A stretch of 64,000 nt of DNA from Pedobacter heparinus DSM 2366 (GTDB lineage Bacteria > Bacteroidota > Bacteroidia > Sphingobacteriales > Sphingobacteriaceae): positions 5,022,001 to 5,086,000 of the forward strand of contig NC_013061.1 of assembly GCF_000023825.1 (NCBI RefSeq). Direction: 5' to 3'. A program made the position numbers and the translations under genes. Of the stretch, positions 51,131 to 60,064 are shown piece after piece. The notes beneath the pieces are model-generated. The model was not told the origin of the DNA. It searched no databases and worked only from the letters and a program-made list of their open reading frames with translations. The number at the start of each line of letters is the position of its first letter. The stretch's first letter is position 1.

Positions 51131-51859
51131 ATGCCATTATTTGACCTGTATAAGCTTTATCTTTCAGCCGATAAAGTCTTTATAAGAAAGTTAAAAAACA
51201 TTTTAGGCTTTGTGCCGGGAAATGCCACCTTATATAAAATGGCATTCAGGCACAGGTCTGTGGCAAAAATTTTAAAAAACGGAAGCAGGAGCAGCAATGA
51301 GCGGCTCGAGTTTTTAGGAGATGCTGTTCTGGGCTCTGTAATTGCAGAATTATTATTTAAAAGCTATCCCTATAAAGAAGAAGGTTTTTTGACAGAAATG
51401 CGCTCTAAAATTGTAAACAGGGCCAATTTAAATCAGCTTGCCCGAAAAATGGGGTTCGATCAGCTGATTGTATTTGATCAAAAGGCGGTGAATGTACAAA
51501 CCAAGCATCATTCTATGCTTGGCGATGCTTTTGAGGCCCTTATTGGTGCTGTTTATTTGGATAAAGGATACAATTTTACCCGTGAATTCCTGCTGAAGAG
51601 AATTGTGAAACCTTACATTGACATTCATACCCTTGAACTGACCGAGACCAATTTTAAAAGTAAACTGATCGAGTGGTGCCAGCGCCATGGCAAGGACATT
51701 ACCTTTGACATGATGGAAAATGAGGAAGGTGAAAGCGCCAAGTTGTTTACCATCCAGGCTGTTGTTGAAGGAGAAAGCTATGGCATTGGCCGTGATTACA
51801 ACAAGAAAAACGCCGAAAAGCTGGCTGCAGAAAAAGCCTGCGAAGCACTTTCTATCTAA
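51131..51859 (+). CDS. rnc: ribonuclease III
   Basis: Rnc cleaves double-stranded RNA, including rRNA precursors. The 242-residue protein has the catalytic signature NERLEFLGDAVLG near 57-69, and the second metal-site GDAFEALIGAVYLDKG near 130-145. The C-terminal dsRNA-binding domain is near 172-240 (NFKSKLIEWCQ, GIGRDYNKKNAEKLAAEKAC). It closes the acpP-fabF-rnc operon and overlaps the convergent downstream gene by four bases. Confidence 0.96.
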   Translation: MPLFDLYKLYLSADKVFIRKLKNILGFVPGNATLYKMAFRHRSVAKILKNGSRSSNERLEFLGDAVLGSVIAELLFKSYPYKEEGFLTEMRSKIVNRANLNQLARKMGFDQLIVFDQKAVNVQTKHHSMLGDAFEALIGAVYLDKGYNFTREFLLKRIVKPYIDIHTLELTETNFKSKLIEWCQRHGKDITFDMMENEEGESAKLFTIQAVVEGESYGIGRDYNKKNAEKLAAEKACEALSI

Positions 51860-52569
51860 TTCTTTTTAAGTGTATCGGTGTATTTCTTATAGGAATCCCT
51901 GATGTATTTAATGGCGTCATACTGGGCCCAGTTCTTCGCCTTTTCGTATTCAGGCCGGTAATCCAGCATAAATTTTTCCAGGTCTTTCCCCTTCAGGTCT
52001 GTATTGCTCTGAATCAAAAACTCATTAAAAAACCCATCTATCTGCGTTTGCTGCAGCTCGGTTTCGTAATAGCGGCCAAACCTCCTCGCATTTTTTGGGG
52101 TACGGCCAAACAACTCATAAACAGCAGTTAGGGGTTTAAAAAGAAAAGAAAGAAAAGGTGGCTTACCCTGGTAAAAAGATCCTTTATCCTTATAATCCCT
52201 TTTCAGTTCATCCAGCTCCTGTTTCTTGGTCTGTCCGGTGATGTTCACTTCTTTAAGCATCCGTCCGCCAGTAAGATAAACCAGGATGTCCTTATTTGAT
52301 GATACAACTGTTTCGGCATCCGAAAAATTCGCTTTAATTACAAGTAGGGTATCCCCTACACCGGCCCTGATCTGAAACAGCCCAAAGTCACTACTGCTTA
52401 CTTTATATCCCGTTCTTTTATTGATCACCTCAGCACCCGCGATGCGGTTGGAAGTCCCTTTTTCGAAAACAACACCCCCAAGTAAAAAGTCCTGTGCAAA
52501 AGCTGCCGGCAAAAAGAAAAGAAAAAATGCCCAAAACAGAAGAATATGTAGACGGTTAAATTTTAACAT
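51856..52569 (-). CDS. exported protein with carboxypeptidase-like regulatory domain
   Basis: The 237-residue protein has a signal peptide (about 1-25, ending AFAQ). A short beta-sandwich similar to carboxypeptidase D regulatory domains follows (GGVVFEKGTSNRIAGAEVINKRTGYKVSSSDFGLFQIRAGVGDTL, 30-74). The C-terminal part is charged and helical, with no TonB receptor plug or barrel. It is probably a periplasmic or cell-surface protein of unknown role. It converges on rnc, and its start faces yicC across 98 bases. Confidence 0.75.
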   Translation of the reverse strand: MLKFNRLHILLFWAFFLFFLPAAFAQDFLLGGVVFEKGTSNRIAGAEVINKRTGYKVSSSDFGLFQIRAGVGDTLLVIKANFSDAETVVSSNKDILVYLTGGRMLKEVNITGQTKKQELDELKRDYKDKGSFYQGKPPFLSFLFKPLTAVYELFGRTPKNARRFGRYYETELQQTQIDGFFNEFLIQSNTDLKGKDLEKFMLDYRPEYEKAKNWAQYDAIKYIRDSYKKYTDTLKKN

Positions 52570-52656
52570 AGGTCATATATAAACGTAAAATTAACCATTG
52601 TTTGTCAAATACCTTAGTTAAAAAAAGTTAAATAGGCAGGAAAAGCCAATAAATTA

Positions 52657-52664
52657 TATCTTTG
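52657..52664 (+). promoter_or_regulatory. predicted -7 element of yicC-gmk-nadD, at the start codon
   Basis: TATCTTTG matches TAnnTTTG perfectly and ends three bases before the yicC ATG (52668), so the mRNA should have almost no leader. Confidence 0.55.
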
Positions 52665-52667
52665 CAC

Positions 52668-53543
52668 ATGATAAAATCAATGACAGGATATGGCCTGGCC
52701 TCTGCAGATCATGAAAATGTAAAATTTGCTGTAGAGATAAAATCCTTAAACAGTAAGTTTTTAGAACTCAATCTAAAACTACCAAAAGCCTTTTCGGATA
52801 AGGAACTGCTGCTCCGTAACATTTGCAGCAAAGAAATTGAGCGCGGAAAAGTTAGCGTTTCCATCAATCTTGAACGTGGGGAAGAAGCCCTGAAAGGAGC
52901 CAGCATCAATGCCGCTTTACTAAGCAGGTATTACAGGCAGCTTGAAGCCATCAATACCAGTCTGGGTGCAAATTCAACTAATCTTTTACAGGCTGTACTC
53001 AATTTTCCTGAAGTGATCAGTTACACCGAAGATGAGGTAAGTGAGAACGACTGGGTCATCCTTTTTGACACCTTTAACAAGGCTTTGGCCAGCTTTAACC
53101 AGTTCAGGGAAACAGAAGGTAACGTCCTGAAAACAGACCTGGAGCTGCGGATCAAAAATATCCTGGAGTTCTTTGGCCAGATTGAAGTGCTGGAACCACT
53201 CAGGATCCCGCAGATCAGGAGCCGCCTGAACCAGTTTTTAGAGGACAATGTAGGTAAGCTGAACGTAGATCAGAACCGTTTAGAGCAGGAGCTGATCTAT
53301 TATATCGACAAATTAGACATCACTGAAGAAAAGATCAGGTTAAAAAGTCATTGCGATTATTTTATCGAAACCCTGAAAAGCAAAGATGCCAATGGTAAAA
53401 AGCTGGGTTTTATCTCTCAGGAGATCGGCCGTGAAATCAATACCATGGGCGCTAAAGCCAACGATGCACAGATCCAACAGCTGGTTGTTGGCATGAAAGA
53501 AGAACTGGAAAAAATTAAAGAACAATTATTAAACGTTTTGTAA
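52668..53543 (+). CDS. yicC: YicC-family endoribonuclease
   Basis: YicC proteins are conserved bacterial RNases, reported to act on small RNAs in E. coli. From the ATG at 52668 the 291-residue protein begins IKSMTGYGLAS, the hallmark N terminus. The central EIKSLNSKFLELNLKLP and the C-terminal GKKLGFISQEIGREINTMGAKAND signature are clear. A TTG two codons upstream is disregarded. It leads a yicC-gmk-nadD operon with spacings of six and nine bases, as in many Bacteroidota. Confidence 0.93.
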   Translation: MIKSMTGYGLASADHENVKFAVEIKSLNSKFLELNLKLPKAFSDKELLLRNICSKEIERGKVSVSINLERGEEALKGASINAALLSRYYRQLEAINTSLGANSTNLLQAVLNFPEVISYTEDEVSENDWVILFDTFNKALASFNQFRETEGNVLKTDLELRIKNILEFFGQIEVLEPLRIPQIRSRLNQFLEDNVGKLNVDQNRLEQELIYYIDKLDITEEKIRLKSHCDYFIETLKSKDANGKKLGFISQEIGREINTMGAKANDAQIQQLVVGMKEELEKIKEQLLNVL

Positions 53544-53549
53544 GCCCTG

Positions 53550-54119
53550 ATGAAACAAGGTAAACTGATTATATTTTCTGCTCCCTCGGGTGCAGGCAAA
53601 ACCACCATCGTTAAACATTTGCTTACGAAATTCCCTTCATTGAGCTTTTCTATATCAGCAACTACCCGGGAGTTGCGCGGGGATGAGAAAAATGAAAAAG
53701 ACTATTATTTTATTACCAAAGAAGATTTTCTGCACAAAGTTGCGCGCCAGGAATTTGTAGAGTTTGAAGAAGTTTACAGCGGAACTTTTTACGGCACCCT
53801 GAGGTCTGAAATCCAGCGCATCTGGGATGAAGACAAACATGTCATTTTTGATATTGATGTAGAAGGTGGCTTGCGCTTAAAACGTAAATATGAAAATGAT
53901 GCGCTAGCTATATTTGTACAACCCCCATCCTTAGCCGTACTTAAAGAACGTTTAAGGGGCAGGGGTACCGATAGCCCCGAAAAGCTGCAGGAGCGCTTTG
54001 TTAAAGCAGAGAAAGAACTGGCTTATGCCGATAAATTTGACGTTATCCTTAACAACTTTGACCTGCATACAGCCTGTCTGGAAGCAGAAAAACTGGTAGG
54101 GGATTTTATAAAAAAATAA
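53550..54119 (+). CDS. gmk: guanylate kinase
   Basis: Gmk phosphorylates GMP to GDP. The 189 residues match the family. The P-loop FSAPSGAGKTTI is at 9-20. The GMP-binding SATTREXRGDEKNEKDY region (S-T-R and Y positions conserved) is near 36-52, and EVYSGTFYGT is near 72-81. The DIDVEGGLRLK segment near 98 is slightly unusual in having EGG where GxxQ (as in VQGA) is common. It is second in yicC-gmk-nadD. Confidence 0.96.
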   Translation: MKQGKLIIFSAPSGAGKTTIVKHLLTKFPSLSFSISATTRELRGDEKNEKDYYFITKEDFLHKVARQEFVEFEEVYSGTFYGTLRSEIQRIWDEDKHVIFDIDVEGGLRLKRKYENDALAIFVQPPSLAVLKERLRGRGTDSPEKLQERFVKAEKELAYADKFDVILNNFDLHTACLEAEKLVGDFIKK

Positions 54120-54128
54120 TACTTGCTG

Positions 54129-54701
54129 ATGAAAACCGGTCTTTTTTTTGGCTCCTTTAACCCCATTCATACCGGCCACCTGGTTATCGCCGGGTATATG
54201 GCCGGCTTTACGGAACTTAAAGAAATTTGGCTGGTCGTTTCTCCGCACAACCCATTAAAAAATAAAAATGGCCTGTCTAACATGTACGACAGGCTTGAAA
54301 TGGCAAAACTGGCTACTGAAAATGCAGACCATATAAAAGTAAGCGATATAGAGTTCAACTTGCCACAACCTTCTTATACCATTGATACCCTTACGCATTT
54401 GCAGGAAAAGTATCCTGGAAAAGAATTTGCCTTAATTATGGGTGCAGACAACCTTTCCTCTTTCAAAAAATGGAAGAATTATGAGGTCATTTTGCAGCAT
54501 TATGAAATCTATGTGTACCCGCGGCCGGGTGCTGACATCAGTGAGTGGGCAGAACATCCGGCTATTAAAATTACCGATACCCCGCAAATGGATATCTCCT
54601 CTACCTTTATCCGCAAGGGAATTGCTGCGGGTAAAAACCTCCAGTACTTTGTTCCGGATAAGGTACTGTCCTTTATAGACAGCAAAAATATGTACCGTTA
54701 G
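54129..54701 (+). CDS. nadD: nicotinate-nucleotide adenylyltransferase
   Basis: NadD makes deamido-NAD from nicotinate mononucleotide and ATP. The ATG at 54129 (190 residues) is preferred to a TTG two codons earlier. The nucleotidylyltransferase motif GSFNPIHTGH is at 8-17 and the second motif DISSTFIRKGI near 154-164. LIMGADNLSSFKKWKN near 100 is typical. It ends the yicC-gmk-nadD operon and overlaps the convergent rsmI by four bases. Confidence 0.95.
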   Translation: MKTGLFFGSFNPIHTGHLVIAGYMAGFTELKEIWLVVSPHNPLKNKNGLSNMYDRLEMAKLATENADHIKVSDIEFNLPQPSYTIDTLTHLQEKYPGKEFALIMGADNLSSFKKWKNYEVILQHYEIYVYPRPGADISEWAEHPAIKITDTPQMDISSTFIRKGIAAGKNLQYFVPDKVLSFIDSKNMYR

Positions 54702-55411
54702 CTGGCTTTATACAACAGAAATATAGTTGGTTTTTTATGCAGGTCTATACGTTCTTTACGCCACAGCCCTACCGGCAAAGTCTTCACAAACTCATCTTCA
54801 GCGGTTAAGTTACAGGCTACACACAATTGTGTTTGTCCGGAAGCATTCTTCAGGATATCTTCAAACAAGTGATTGTTACGAAAGGGTGTTTCAATAAAAA
54901 GTTGTGTTTGCCTGTTCTTTTGCGACAATTGCTCCAGTTCTTTGATCTTTTTTGCCCTTTCAGCCTTATCAATTGGCAAATAGCCATGAAAGGTAAAGCT
55001 TTGCCCGTTAAAACCTGAAGCCATCAGGGCCAATAGAATTGAACTTGGCCCAACCAGGGGCACTACCTTAATTCCCCTTTTGTGTGCTTCAGCTACTACA
55101 TCTGCACCCGGATCGGCAATCCCCGGACATCCGGCCTCGCTCATCAGACCGACATCCATACCGGTCATCAGCTCTTTAAAATAAGGCACCATAGAATTTC
55201 CACGCTTGTGTTTGCCATAATCGTGAATAACCAGCTCACTCTGCTGTATTTTTAATCCCGCCTCTTTTAAAAATTTACGCGCCGTTTTCTCATTCTCAAC
55301 AATATAAGTCGAAATGGCATTTATGGTATCTCCAAGATATGGGGTAAAAGTTTTCTGGGCAGCATTTTCCGCCAGGGGAACTGGGATAAGAAATAAGGTT
55401 CCTTTTGTCAT
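54698..55411 (-). CDS. rsmI: 16S rRNA (cytidine-2'-O)-methyltransferase-like protein
   Basis: The 237-residue tetrapyrrole-methylase-fold protein resembles RsmI, which methylates C1402 of 16S rRNA using SAM. GLMSEAGCPGIADPGADVVA near 90-109 and VPLVGPSSILLALMASG near 116-132 are the family signatures. The N terminus (KGTLFLIPVPLAENAAQKT) differs from typical RsmI, as in the Bacteroidota short form often listed only as a SAM-dependent methyltransferase. The symbol is therefore provisional. Confidence 0.8.
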   Translation of the reverse strand: MTKGTLFLIPVPLAENAAQKTFTPYLGDTINAISTYIVENEKTARKFLKEAGLKIQQSELVIHDYGKHKRGNSMVPYFKELMTGMDVGLMSEAGCPGIADPGADVVAEAHKRGIKVVPLVGPSSILLALMASGFNGQSFTFHGYLPIDKAERAKKIKELEQLSQKNRQTQLFIETPFRNNHLFEDILKNASGQTQLCVACNLTAEDEFVKTLPVGLWRKERIDLHKKPTIFLLYKAS

Positions 55412-55540
55412 TCGTTATTCTGATTTTACCTGCAAAAGAAGAAAAATATTACCGTAAAGCCCAGCTTTCCCGTCACAATACTGTAGTCTGCAGGTAATCT
55501 TAGGTTATAAATCAGCGTTATCAGGAAGAAAAAACGTAAA

Positions 55541-55613
55541 TTGTTTTATGCCTAATTATAAATTAAAATCTGCCACATCTGGTATCAGACCAATATAATT
55601 AGGCATAAAACAA
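55541..55613. repeat. 20-bp perfect inverted repeat in the gap upstream of the DUF6600 gene
   Basis: TTGTTTTATGCCTAATTATA (55541-55560) recurs as its exact reverse complement at 55594-55613, around a 33-base centre that itself has a TCTG/CAGA hairpin. No transposase or T-run accompanies it. The surrounding gap (55412-55729, 318 bases) contains no gene that I can see. Confidence 0.8.
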
Positions 55614-55699
55614 ACATGACAATGTAATATTTTAATAGATAGATTAAACTTATGGGAATCTTTGGAACTCAAATTGATATAATAAAAAACGTTAGGTAA

Positions 55700-55729
55700 A
55701 TTAAACACACACAAATTAAACACACACAA
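55700..55729 (+). repeat. two tandem 15-bp repeats directly before the DUF6600 start codon
   Basis: The unit ATTAAACACACACAA occurs twice without a gap, ending one base before the ATG. It replaces any Shine-Dalgarno sequence and gives an unstructured A/C-rich leader. Confidence 0.85.
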
Positions 55730-57046
55730 ATGAAAAACATGATCAAATTACCGGCAATTGTACTTGGGCTGCTGCTCATGTTCACCGGTGCAGCACAAAA
55801 GGTTATGGCGCAGGGAGATGATGTTTCGCTCCAATCGTTTTATGATGAACTGTCGCCTTATGGTACCTGGATACAGGATCCGCAATACGGGTACGTTTGG
55901 AGACCTGATGTAGAACAAGGCGATTTCAGGCCTTATTATACCAATGGCCGCTGGGCAATGACCGAGTACGGTAACACCTGGGTTTCCAATTACGACTGGG
56001 GCTGGGCGCCTTTTCACTATGGAAGATGGGTTTACAACCGTTACGGTCAATGGATATGGATTCCTGATACCACATGGGGACCTGCATGGGTAAGCTGGAG
56101 AAGTGGTGGTGGCTATTATGGCTGGGCGCCGATGGGCCCTGGAATGAACATCAATATCAACCTTAACATCCCCGATCTGTGGTGGGTATTTATCCCCCAA
56201 AGGAATATCTATTACGATAGCTTTCCACGATATTATTCCCGCAGAAATGTGACCATCATCCATAACACGACCATCATTAACAATACTTACGTAAATAACC
56301 GCCGTACTTATTACACTGGCCCAAGGGCCGATGACATCAGACGTGCAACCGGAAGAGATGTAAGAGTATATAATGTAAATACCACAGGCAGGCCAAGCCG
56401 CAGTAACATAAATGGCAACAGTGTTGACATCTATACGCCAAGGCCAAGCAGGGGTAGTTCCAATGTAAATGCCAAACCACGGGAAGCCATCAGAGGAGAA
56501 GGGTATACCACACCAAGAGGAGACCGCGGAACGGCAAGCAACGGATCATCGTCCGGGCGCCCTTCCAGAATTGACAACCAGGGTAACAGACCTGATAACC
56601 GTGAAAACGGCGTAACTACACCTCAAAACAGGGGCGAAAGACCTATTTATGAAAATAATGGCAGGCCATCAAGAACAGGAAGCCCGGAAAACAACGGCTC
56701 AACAAGACCACAGCGAATAGAAAGACAAAATCCTTCAGGAGAAACTCCTGCACAAAGGCCACAGGAAGTTCAGCCTGCCCCACAACAACGTCAGGAGCGT
56801 CAGGAGCGTCCTCAACCACAGGCACGACCTCAGCGTCAGGAAAACAGGCCGGAAGCCCCGCGTCAGCAGGAAAGACAGCAACAACCACAACGTCAGGAAA
56901 GCAGACCGCAGCAGCCACAGGCCCAGCCTCAGTACCAAAGACCGGAACGGACCCAACAAAGTGCACCTCCGGCCAGAAGTTCTGAAAGCCGCGGCGAACA
57001 AGGTGGCAGAGGAGCTGAACGACCAAGCCGCGGAGGCAGGAGTTAA
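55730..57046 (+). CDS. DUF6600-type exported protein with Q/R/P-rich tail
   Basis: The 438-residue protein has a signal peptide (to about residue 27, KVMAQ). An N-terminal domain of repeated aromatic motifs follows (LSPYGTWIQDPQYGYVWRP, NTWVSNYDWGWAPFHYGRW, YGWAPMGPGM; about 40-150), characteristic of the YXWGWAPYHYGRW family (DUF6600). The second half (from about 200) is low-complexity: arginine, proline, glutamine and asparagine, with PQRQE-type repeats from 345 on. It is strongly basic, exported, and may bind surface polymers or nucleic acid, but function is unknown. Confidence 0.8.
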   Translation: MKNMIKLPAIVLGLLLMFTGAAQKVMAQGDDVSLQSFYDELSPYGTWIQDPQYGYVWRPDVEQGDFRPYYTNGRWAMTEYGNTWVSNYDWGWAPFHYGRWVYNRYGQWIWIPDTTWGPAWVSWRSGGGYYGWAPMGPGMNININLNIPDLWWVFIPQRNIYYDSFPRYYSRRNVTIIHNTTIINNTYVNNRRTYYTGPRADDIRRATGRDVRVYNVNTTGRPSRSNINGNSVDIYTPRPSRGSSNVNAKPREAIRGEGYTTPRGDRGTASNGSSSGRPSRIDNQGNRPDNRENGVTTPQNRGERPIYENNGRPSRTGSPENNGSTRPQRIERQNPSGETPAQRPQEVQPAPQQRQERQERPQPQARPQRQENRPEAPRQQERQQQPQRQESRPQQPQAQPQYQRPERTQQSAPPARSSESRGEQGGRGAERPSRGGRS

Positions 57047-57065
57047 CCGAACCAATTCATTACTG

Positions 57066-57096
57066 AAAAACCGGCTATTACAATAGCCGGTTTTTC
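57066..57096 (+). terminator. terminator after the DUF6600 gene
   Basis: The stem CCGGCTATT/AATAGCCGG is flanked by five As and followed by TTTTTC. Confidence 0.88.
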
Positions 57097-57112
57097 TTTT
57101 ATATATTATAGT

Positions 57113-57120
57113 TATCTTTG
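57113..57120 (+). promoter_or_regulatory. predicted -7 element of prfC
   Basis: TATCTTTG matches TAnnTTTG and ends eight bases before the prfC ATG (57129), predicting a 5' leader of only a few bases. Confidence 0.5.
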
Positions 57121-57128
57121 CCGCCGCT

Positions 57129-58709
57129 ATGATTCACCCTGAAATAGAAAAAAGAAAAACATTCGCCATCATCAGTCACCCCGATGCCGGTAAAACAACC
57201 TTAACAGAGAAATTCCTGCTTTTTGGCGGGGCCATTAATACCGCCGGTGCTGTAAAACGCAACAAGGCCAACCAAAGCAATACTTCCGATTTTATGGAAA
57301 TTGAGAAACAGCGTGGCATTTCTGTAGCTACTTCTGTAATGGGGTTTGAATACGCGAATAAGCGCATCAATATTTTAGATACACCCGGGCACAAGGATTT
57401 TGCGGAAGATACTTACCGCACCCTTTCTGCCGTAGATAGTGTAATCCTGGTGGTCGACTGTGTGAAGGGTGTAGAGGAACAAACAGAAAAACTGATGTCG
57501 GTATGCCGGATGCGCAATACACCGGTCATCATTTTTATCAATAAAATGGACCGTGAAGGTAAAGATGCTTTTGACCTGCTGGACGAAATAGAGCACAAAT
57601 TAAACATCAGCCTTTGCCCTTTATCCTGGCCAATTGGTCAGGGCCACACGTTTAAGGGGGTATACAGCATTTACAACAAACATTTAAACCTCTTTGAACC
57701 CGATAAAACAAAGATCAGTGAACCCGTAATAGAGGTAAACGACCTGAACGATGATAACCTGACCAAATTTTTAAAGCCAAAAGAACTCGAAGGCCTTAAA
57801 GGAGACCTGGAACTGGTACACGGGGTTTATGGCGACCTGGATAAGAGCATGTACATTGAGGGTTTGCTGGCCCCGGTATTTTTTGGCAGTGCCATTAACA
57901 ATTTCGGGATAAAAGAGCTGCTGGATACCTTCATCAACATCGCCCCAAGTCCAAAAGGCCGTGAGGCCGAGCAACGTGAAGTAGCCGCAGAAGAAAAGAA
58001 CTTCTCTGGTTTCGTATTTAAGATCCATGCCAACCTGGATCCAAAACACCGCGACCGCATTGCTTTTTTAAGGATCTGCTCCGGAAAATTTGAACGCAAT
58101 AAATTCTATTACCATACCCGTCAGGACAAAAAGCTGAAGTTTTCTAACCCAATGGATTTCATGGCCAATGAAAAAAGTATTGTAGAAGAAGCCTGGCCAG
58201 GTGATGTGGTGGGTTTATACGATAGTGGAAACTTCAAAATCGGGGACACGCTTACAGAAGGGGAAAAACTTCAATTTAAAGGCATTCCCAGCTTCTCTCC
58301 CGAGATATTTAAGGAACTGGAGAACAGAGACCCCCTAAAAACAAAACAGCTGGAAAAAGGCATACAACAGCTCACGGAAGAAGGTGTTGCCCAATTGTTT
58401 ACCATGCAGCCCGGAAACCGTAAAGTAGTGGGTGCGGTAGGGGAACTTCAGTTTGAGGTTATCGCTTTCCGCCTGGAACATGAATATGGCGCCAAAGCCG
58501 CTTTCAGGATGTTGAGCTATACCCGTTCCAACTGGGTAACCTCAAAAGACAAAACCAAGCTGGCCGAGTTTCTGAAAAGAAAACAGCAGCATATTGGCGA
58601 AGATAAAGATGGCAACCCGGTTTACCTGGCCGACAATGAGTTCATGATCAACATGACCATGCGGGATTACCCGGATATTGAGTTCCATAAGACATCTGAG
58701 TTTAAATAA
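57129..58709 (+). CDS. prfC: peptide chain release factor 3
   Basis: RF3 is the GTPase that recycles RF1/RF2 from the ribosome after termination. The 526 residues match the family. G1 [13 protein letters not shown] is at 16-28, the switch region with RGISV near 59, [16 protein letters not shown] near 82-97, and [15 protein letters not shown] near 137-151. The C-terminal [10 protein letters not shown] near 438 separates RF3 from EF-G. It converges on argH with two bases between stops. Confidence 0.97.
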   Translation: MIHPEIEKRKTFAIISHPDAGKTTLTEKFLLFGGAINTAGAVKRNKANQSNTSDFMEIEKQRGISVATSVMGFEYANKRINILDTPGHKDFAEDTYRTLSAVDSVILVVDCVKGVEEQTEKLMSVCRMRNTPVIIFINKMDREGKDAFDLLDEIEHKLNISLCPLSWPIGQGHTFKGVYSIYNKHLNLFEPDKTKISEPVIEVNDLNDDNLTKFLKPKELEGLKGDLELVHGVYGDLDKSMYIEGLLAPVFFGSAINNFGIKELLDTFINIAPSPKGREAEQREVAAEEKNFSGFVFKIHANLDPKHRDRIAFLRICSGKFERNKFYYHTRQDKKLKFSNPMDFMANEKSIVEEAWPGDVVGLYDSGNFKIGDTLTEGEKLQFKGIPSFSPEIFKELENRDPLKTKQLEKGIQQLTEEGVAQLFTMQPGNRKVVGAVGELQFEVIAFRLEHEYGAKAAFRMLSYTRSNWVTSKDKTKLAEFLKRKQQHIGEDKDGNPVYLADNEFMINMTMRDYPDIEFHKTSEFK

Positions 58710-58711
58710 AA

Positions 58712-60043
58712 TCAAGCCAGCAATTTCTCTATCGCCTGATGTGTTTGTTCAAACTTAAACTGCGACAATACCTCATCCATCATCGCGGTGATCTCTGCAT
58801 TGCATAAATTGCCAATGCTGCCTTCATGGGTATGGTTAATCTGTGTTTCAGGCTTAAACGAGCCATTTTCAATGCTCTCACCAACAATTTTATATGCCTC
58901 CCTAAAAGGCACACCTTTTAAAGCCAGTTCATTCACCACCTCAACGCTAAACAGGTAAGCATACTTTTTATCATCCAGTATCCCATCTTTAACCCTAATG
59001 TTTTGCAACATATAAGTAGTCATCTGCAGGCATTCGTTTAAAGAAACCATAGCCGGGAAAAGATTTTCCTTTAGCAATTGCAGATCGCGGTGATAGCCGG
59101 AAGGCAGGTTAGTGATCATCATTGCAATTTCGTTAGGCAAGGCCTGGATCTTGTTACAACGTGAGCGGATCAGCTCAAACACATCCGGGTTCTTTTTATG
59201 CGGCATAATACTCGATCCGGTAGTCAGTTCATCAGGGAAACTGATAAAGCCAAAATTCTGATTGATGAACAGACAAACATCCATGGCCATTTTTGCCAGC
59301 GATGCGGCAAGGGCCGACATGGCCTGGGCCAGGATTCTTTCCGTTTTGCCCCTGCCCATCTGTGCGTAAACCACATTGTAATTTAAGCGTTCAAAACCCA
59401 GCAGTTCAGTAGTCATCGTCCTGTTTAAAGGAAAAGAAGAACCGTAACCCGCAGCCGAACCCAATGGATTTTTATTGCATACCTTCCAGGCTGCCAGCAT
59501 CAGCTCCATATCGTCAACCAAACTTTCTGCATAGGCACCAAACCACAGACCAAAGGACGAAGGCATTGCAATCTGCAAATGGGTATACCCCGGCAACAAT
59601 TTAGCTGCATGGGTATTGCTCAGCTCAATCAGCTGTGCAAATAACACAGCAGTATTGCCCACCATCTCTTCAATACAGCTTCTGAAATACAATTTCAGGT
59701 CAACCAGCACCTGGTCGTTACGCGAACGTCCGCTATGGATTTTTTTACCGGCATCACCTATACGCTGGGTCAACAGCCACTCTACCTGCGAATGCACATC
59801 CTCTACTGTATCTTCAATAACAAATTTACCCGCCTCTATTTCTGCATATATATTTTTAAGCGCTTTCTGTATTTCAGCAAGTTCTGCTGCAGTAAGTAAG
59901 CCAATACTTTCCAGCATTTCTACATGCGCCAGTGAGCCCAGAACATCATAAGCCGCCATCTGTAAATCCAGTTCCCTGTCTTTGCCTACTGTAAAAGCTT
60001 CAATATCCTTGTTTACATCAATGTTTTTTTGCCAGATCTTCAT
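58712..60043 (-). CDS. argH: argininosuccinate lyase
   Basis: ArgH splits argininosuccinate to arginine and fumarate, the last step of arginine synthesis. The 443 residues match the family. HSGRSRNDQVLVDLKL near 102-117, GYTHLQIAMPSSFG near 150-163, and the fumarase-superfamily signature GSSIMPHKKNPD near 276-287 are intact. It is the last gene of the arg run, 21 bases after argE. Confidence 0.97.
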   Translation of the reverse strand: MKIWQKNIDVNKDIEAFTVGKDRELDLQMAAYDVLGSLAHVEMLESIGLLTAAELAEIQKALKNIYAEIEAGKFVIEDTVEDVHSQVEWLLTQRIGDAGKKIHSGRSRNDQVLVDLKLYFRSCIEEMVGNTAVLFAQLIELSNTHAAKLLPGYTHLQIAMPSSFGLWFGAYAESLVDDMELMLAAWKVCNKNPLGSAAGYGSSFPLNRTMTTELLGFERLNYNVVYAQMGRGKTERILAQAMSALAASLAKMAMDVCLFINQNFGFISFPDELTTGSSIMPHKKNPDVFELIRSRCNKIQALPNEIAMMITNLPSGYHRDLQLLKENLFPAMVSLNECLQMTTYMLQNIRVKDGILDDKKYAYLFSVEVVNELALKGVPFREAYKIVGESIENGSFKPETQINHTHEGSIGNLCNAEITAMMDEVLSQFKFEQTHQAIEKLLA

Positions 60044-60064
60044 GTATCTCTTTTTAATTCAATT

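Noticed and set aside
56700-57000. CRISPR-like repetition in the DUF6600 gene
   Set aside because: The repeats are in-frame codons for PQRQE-like peptide, irregular in spacing and without spacers.
55748-57055. Long minus-strand frames opposite the DUF6600 gene
   Set aside because: They arise from the low-complexity Q/R/P-rich coding strand and contain no recognisable domain.
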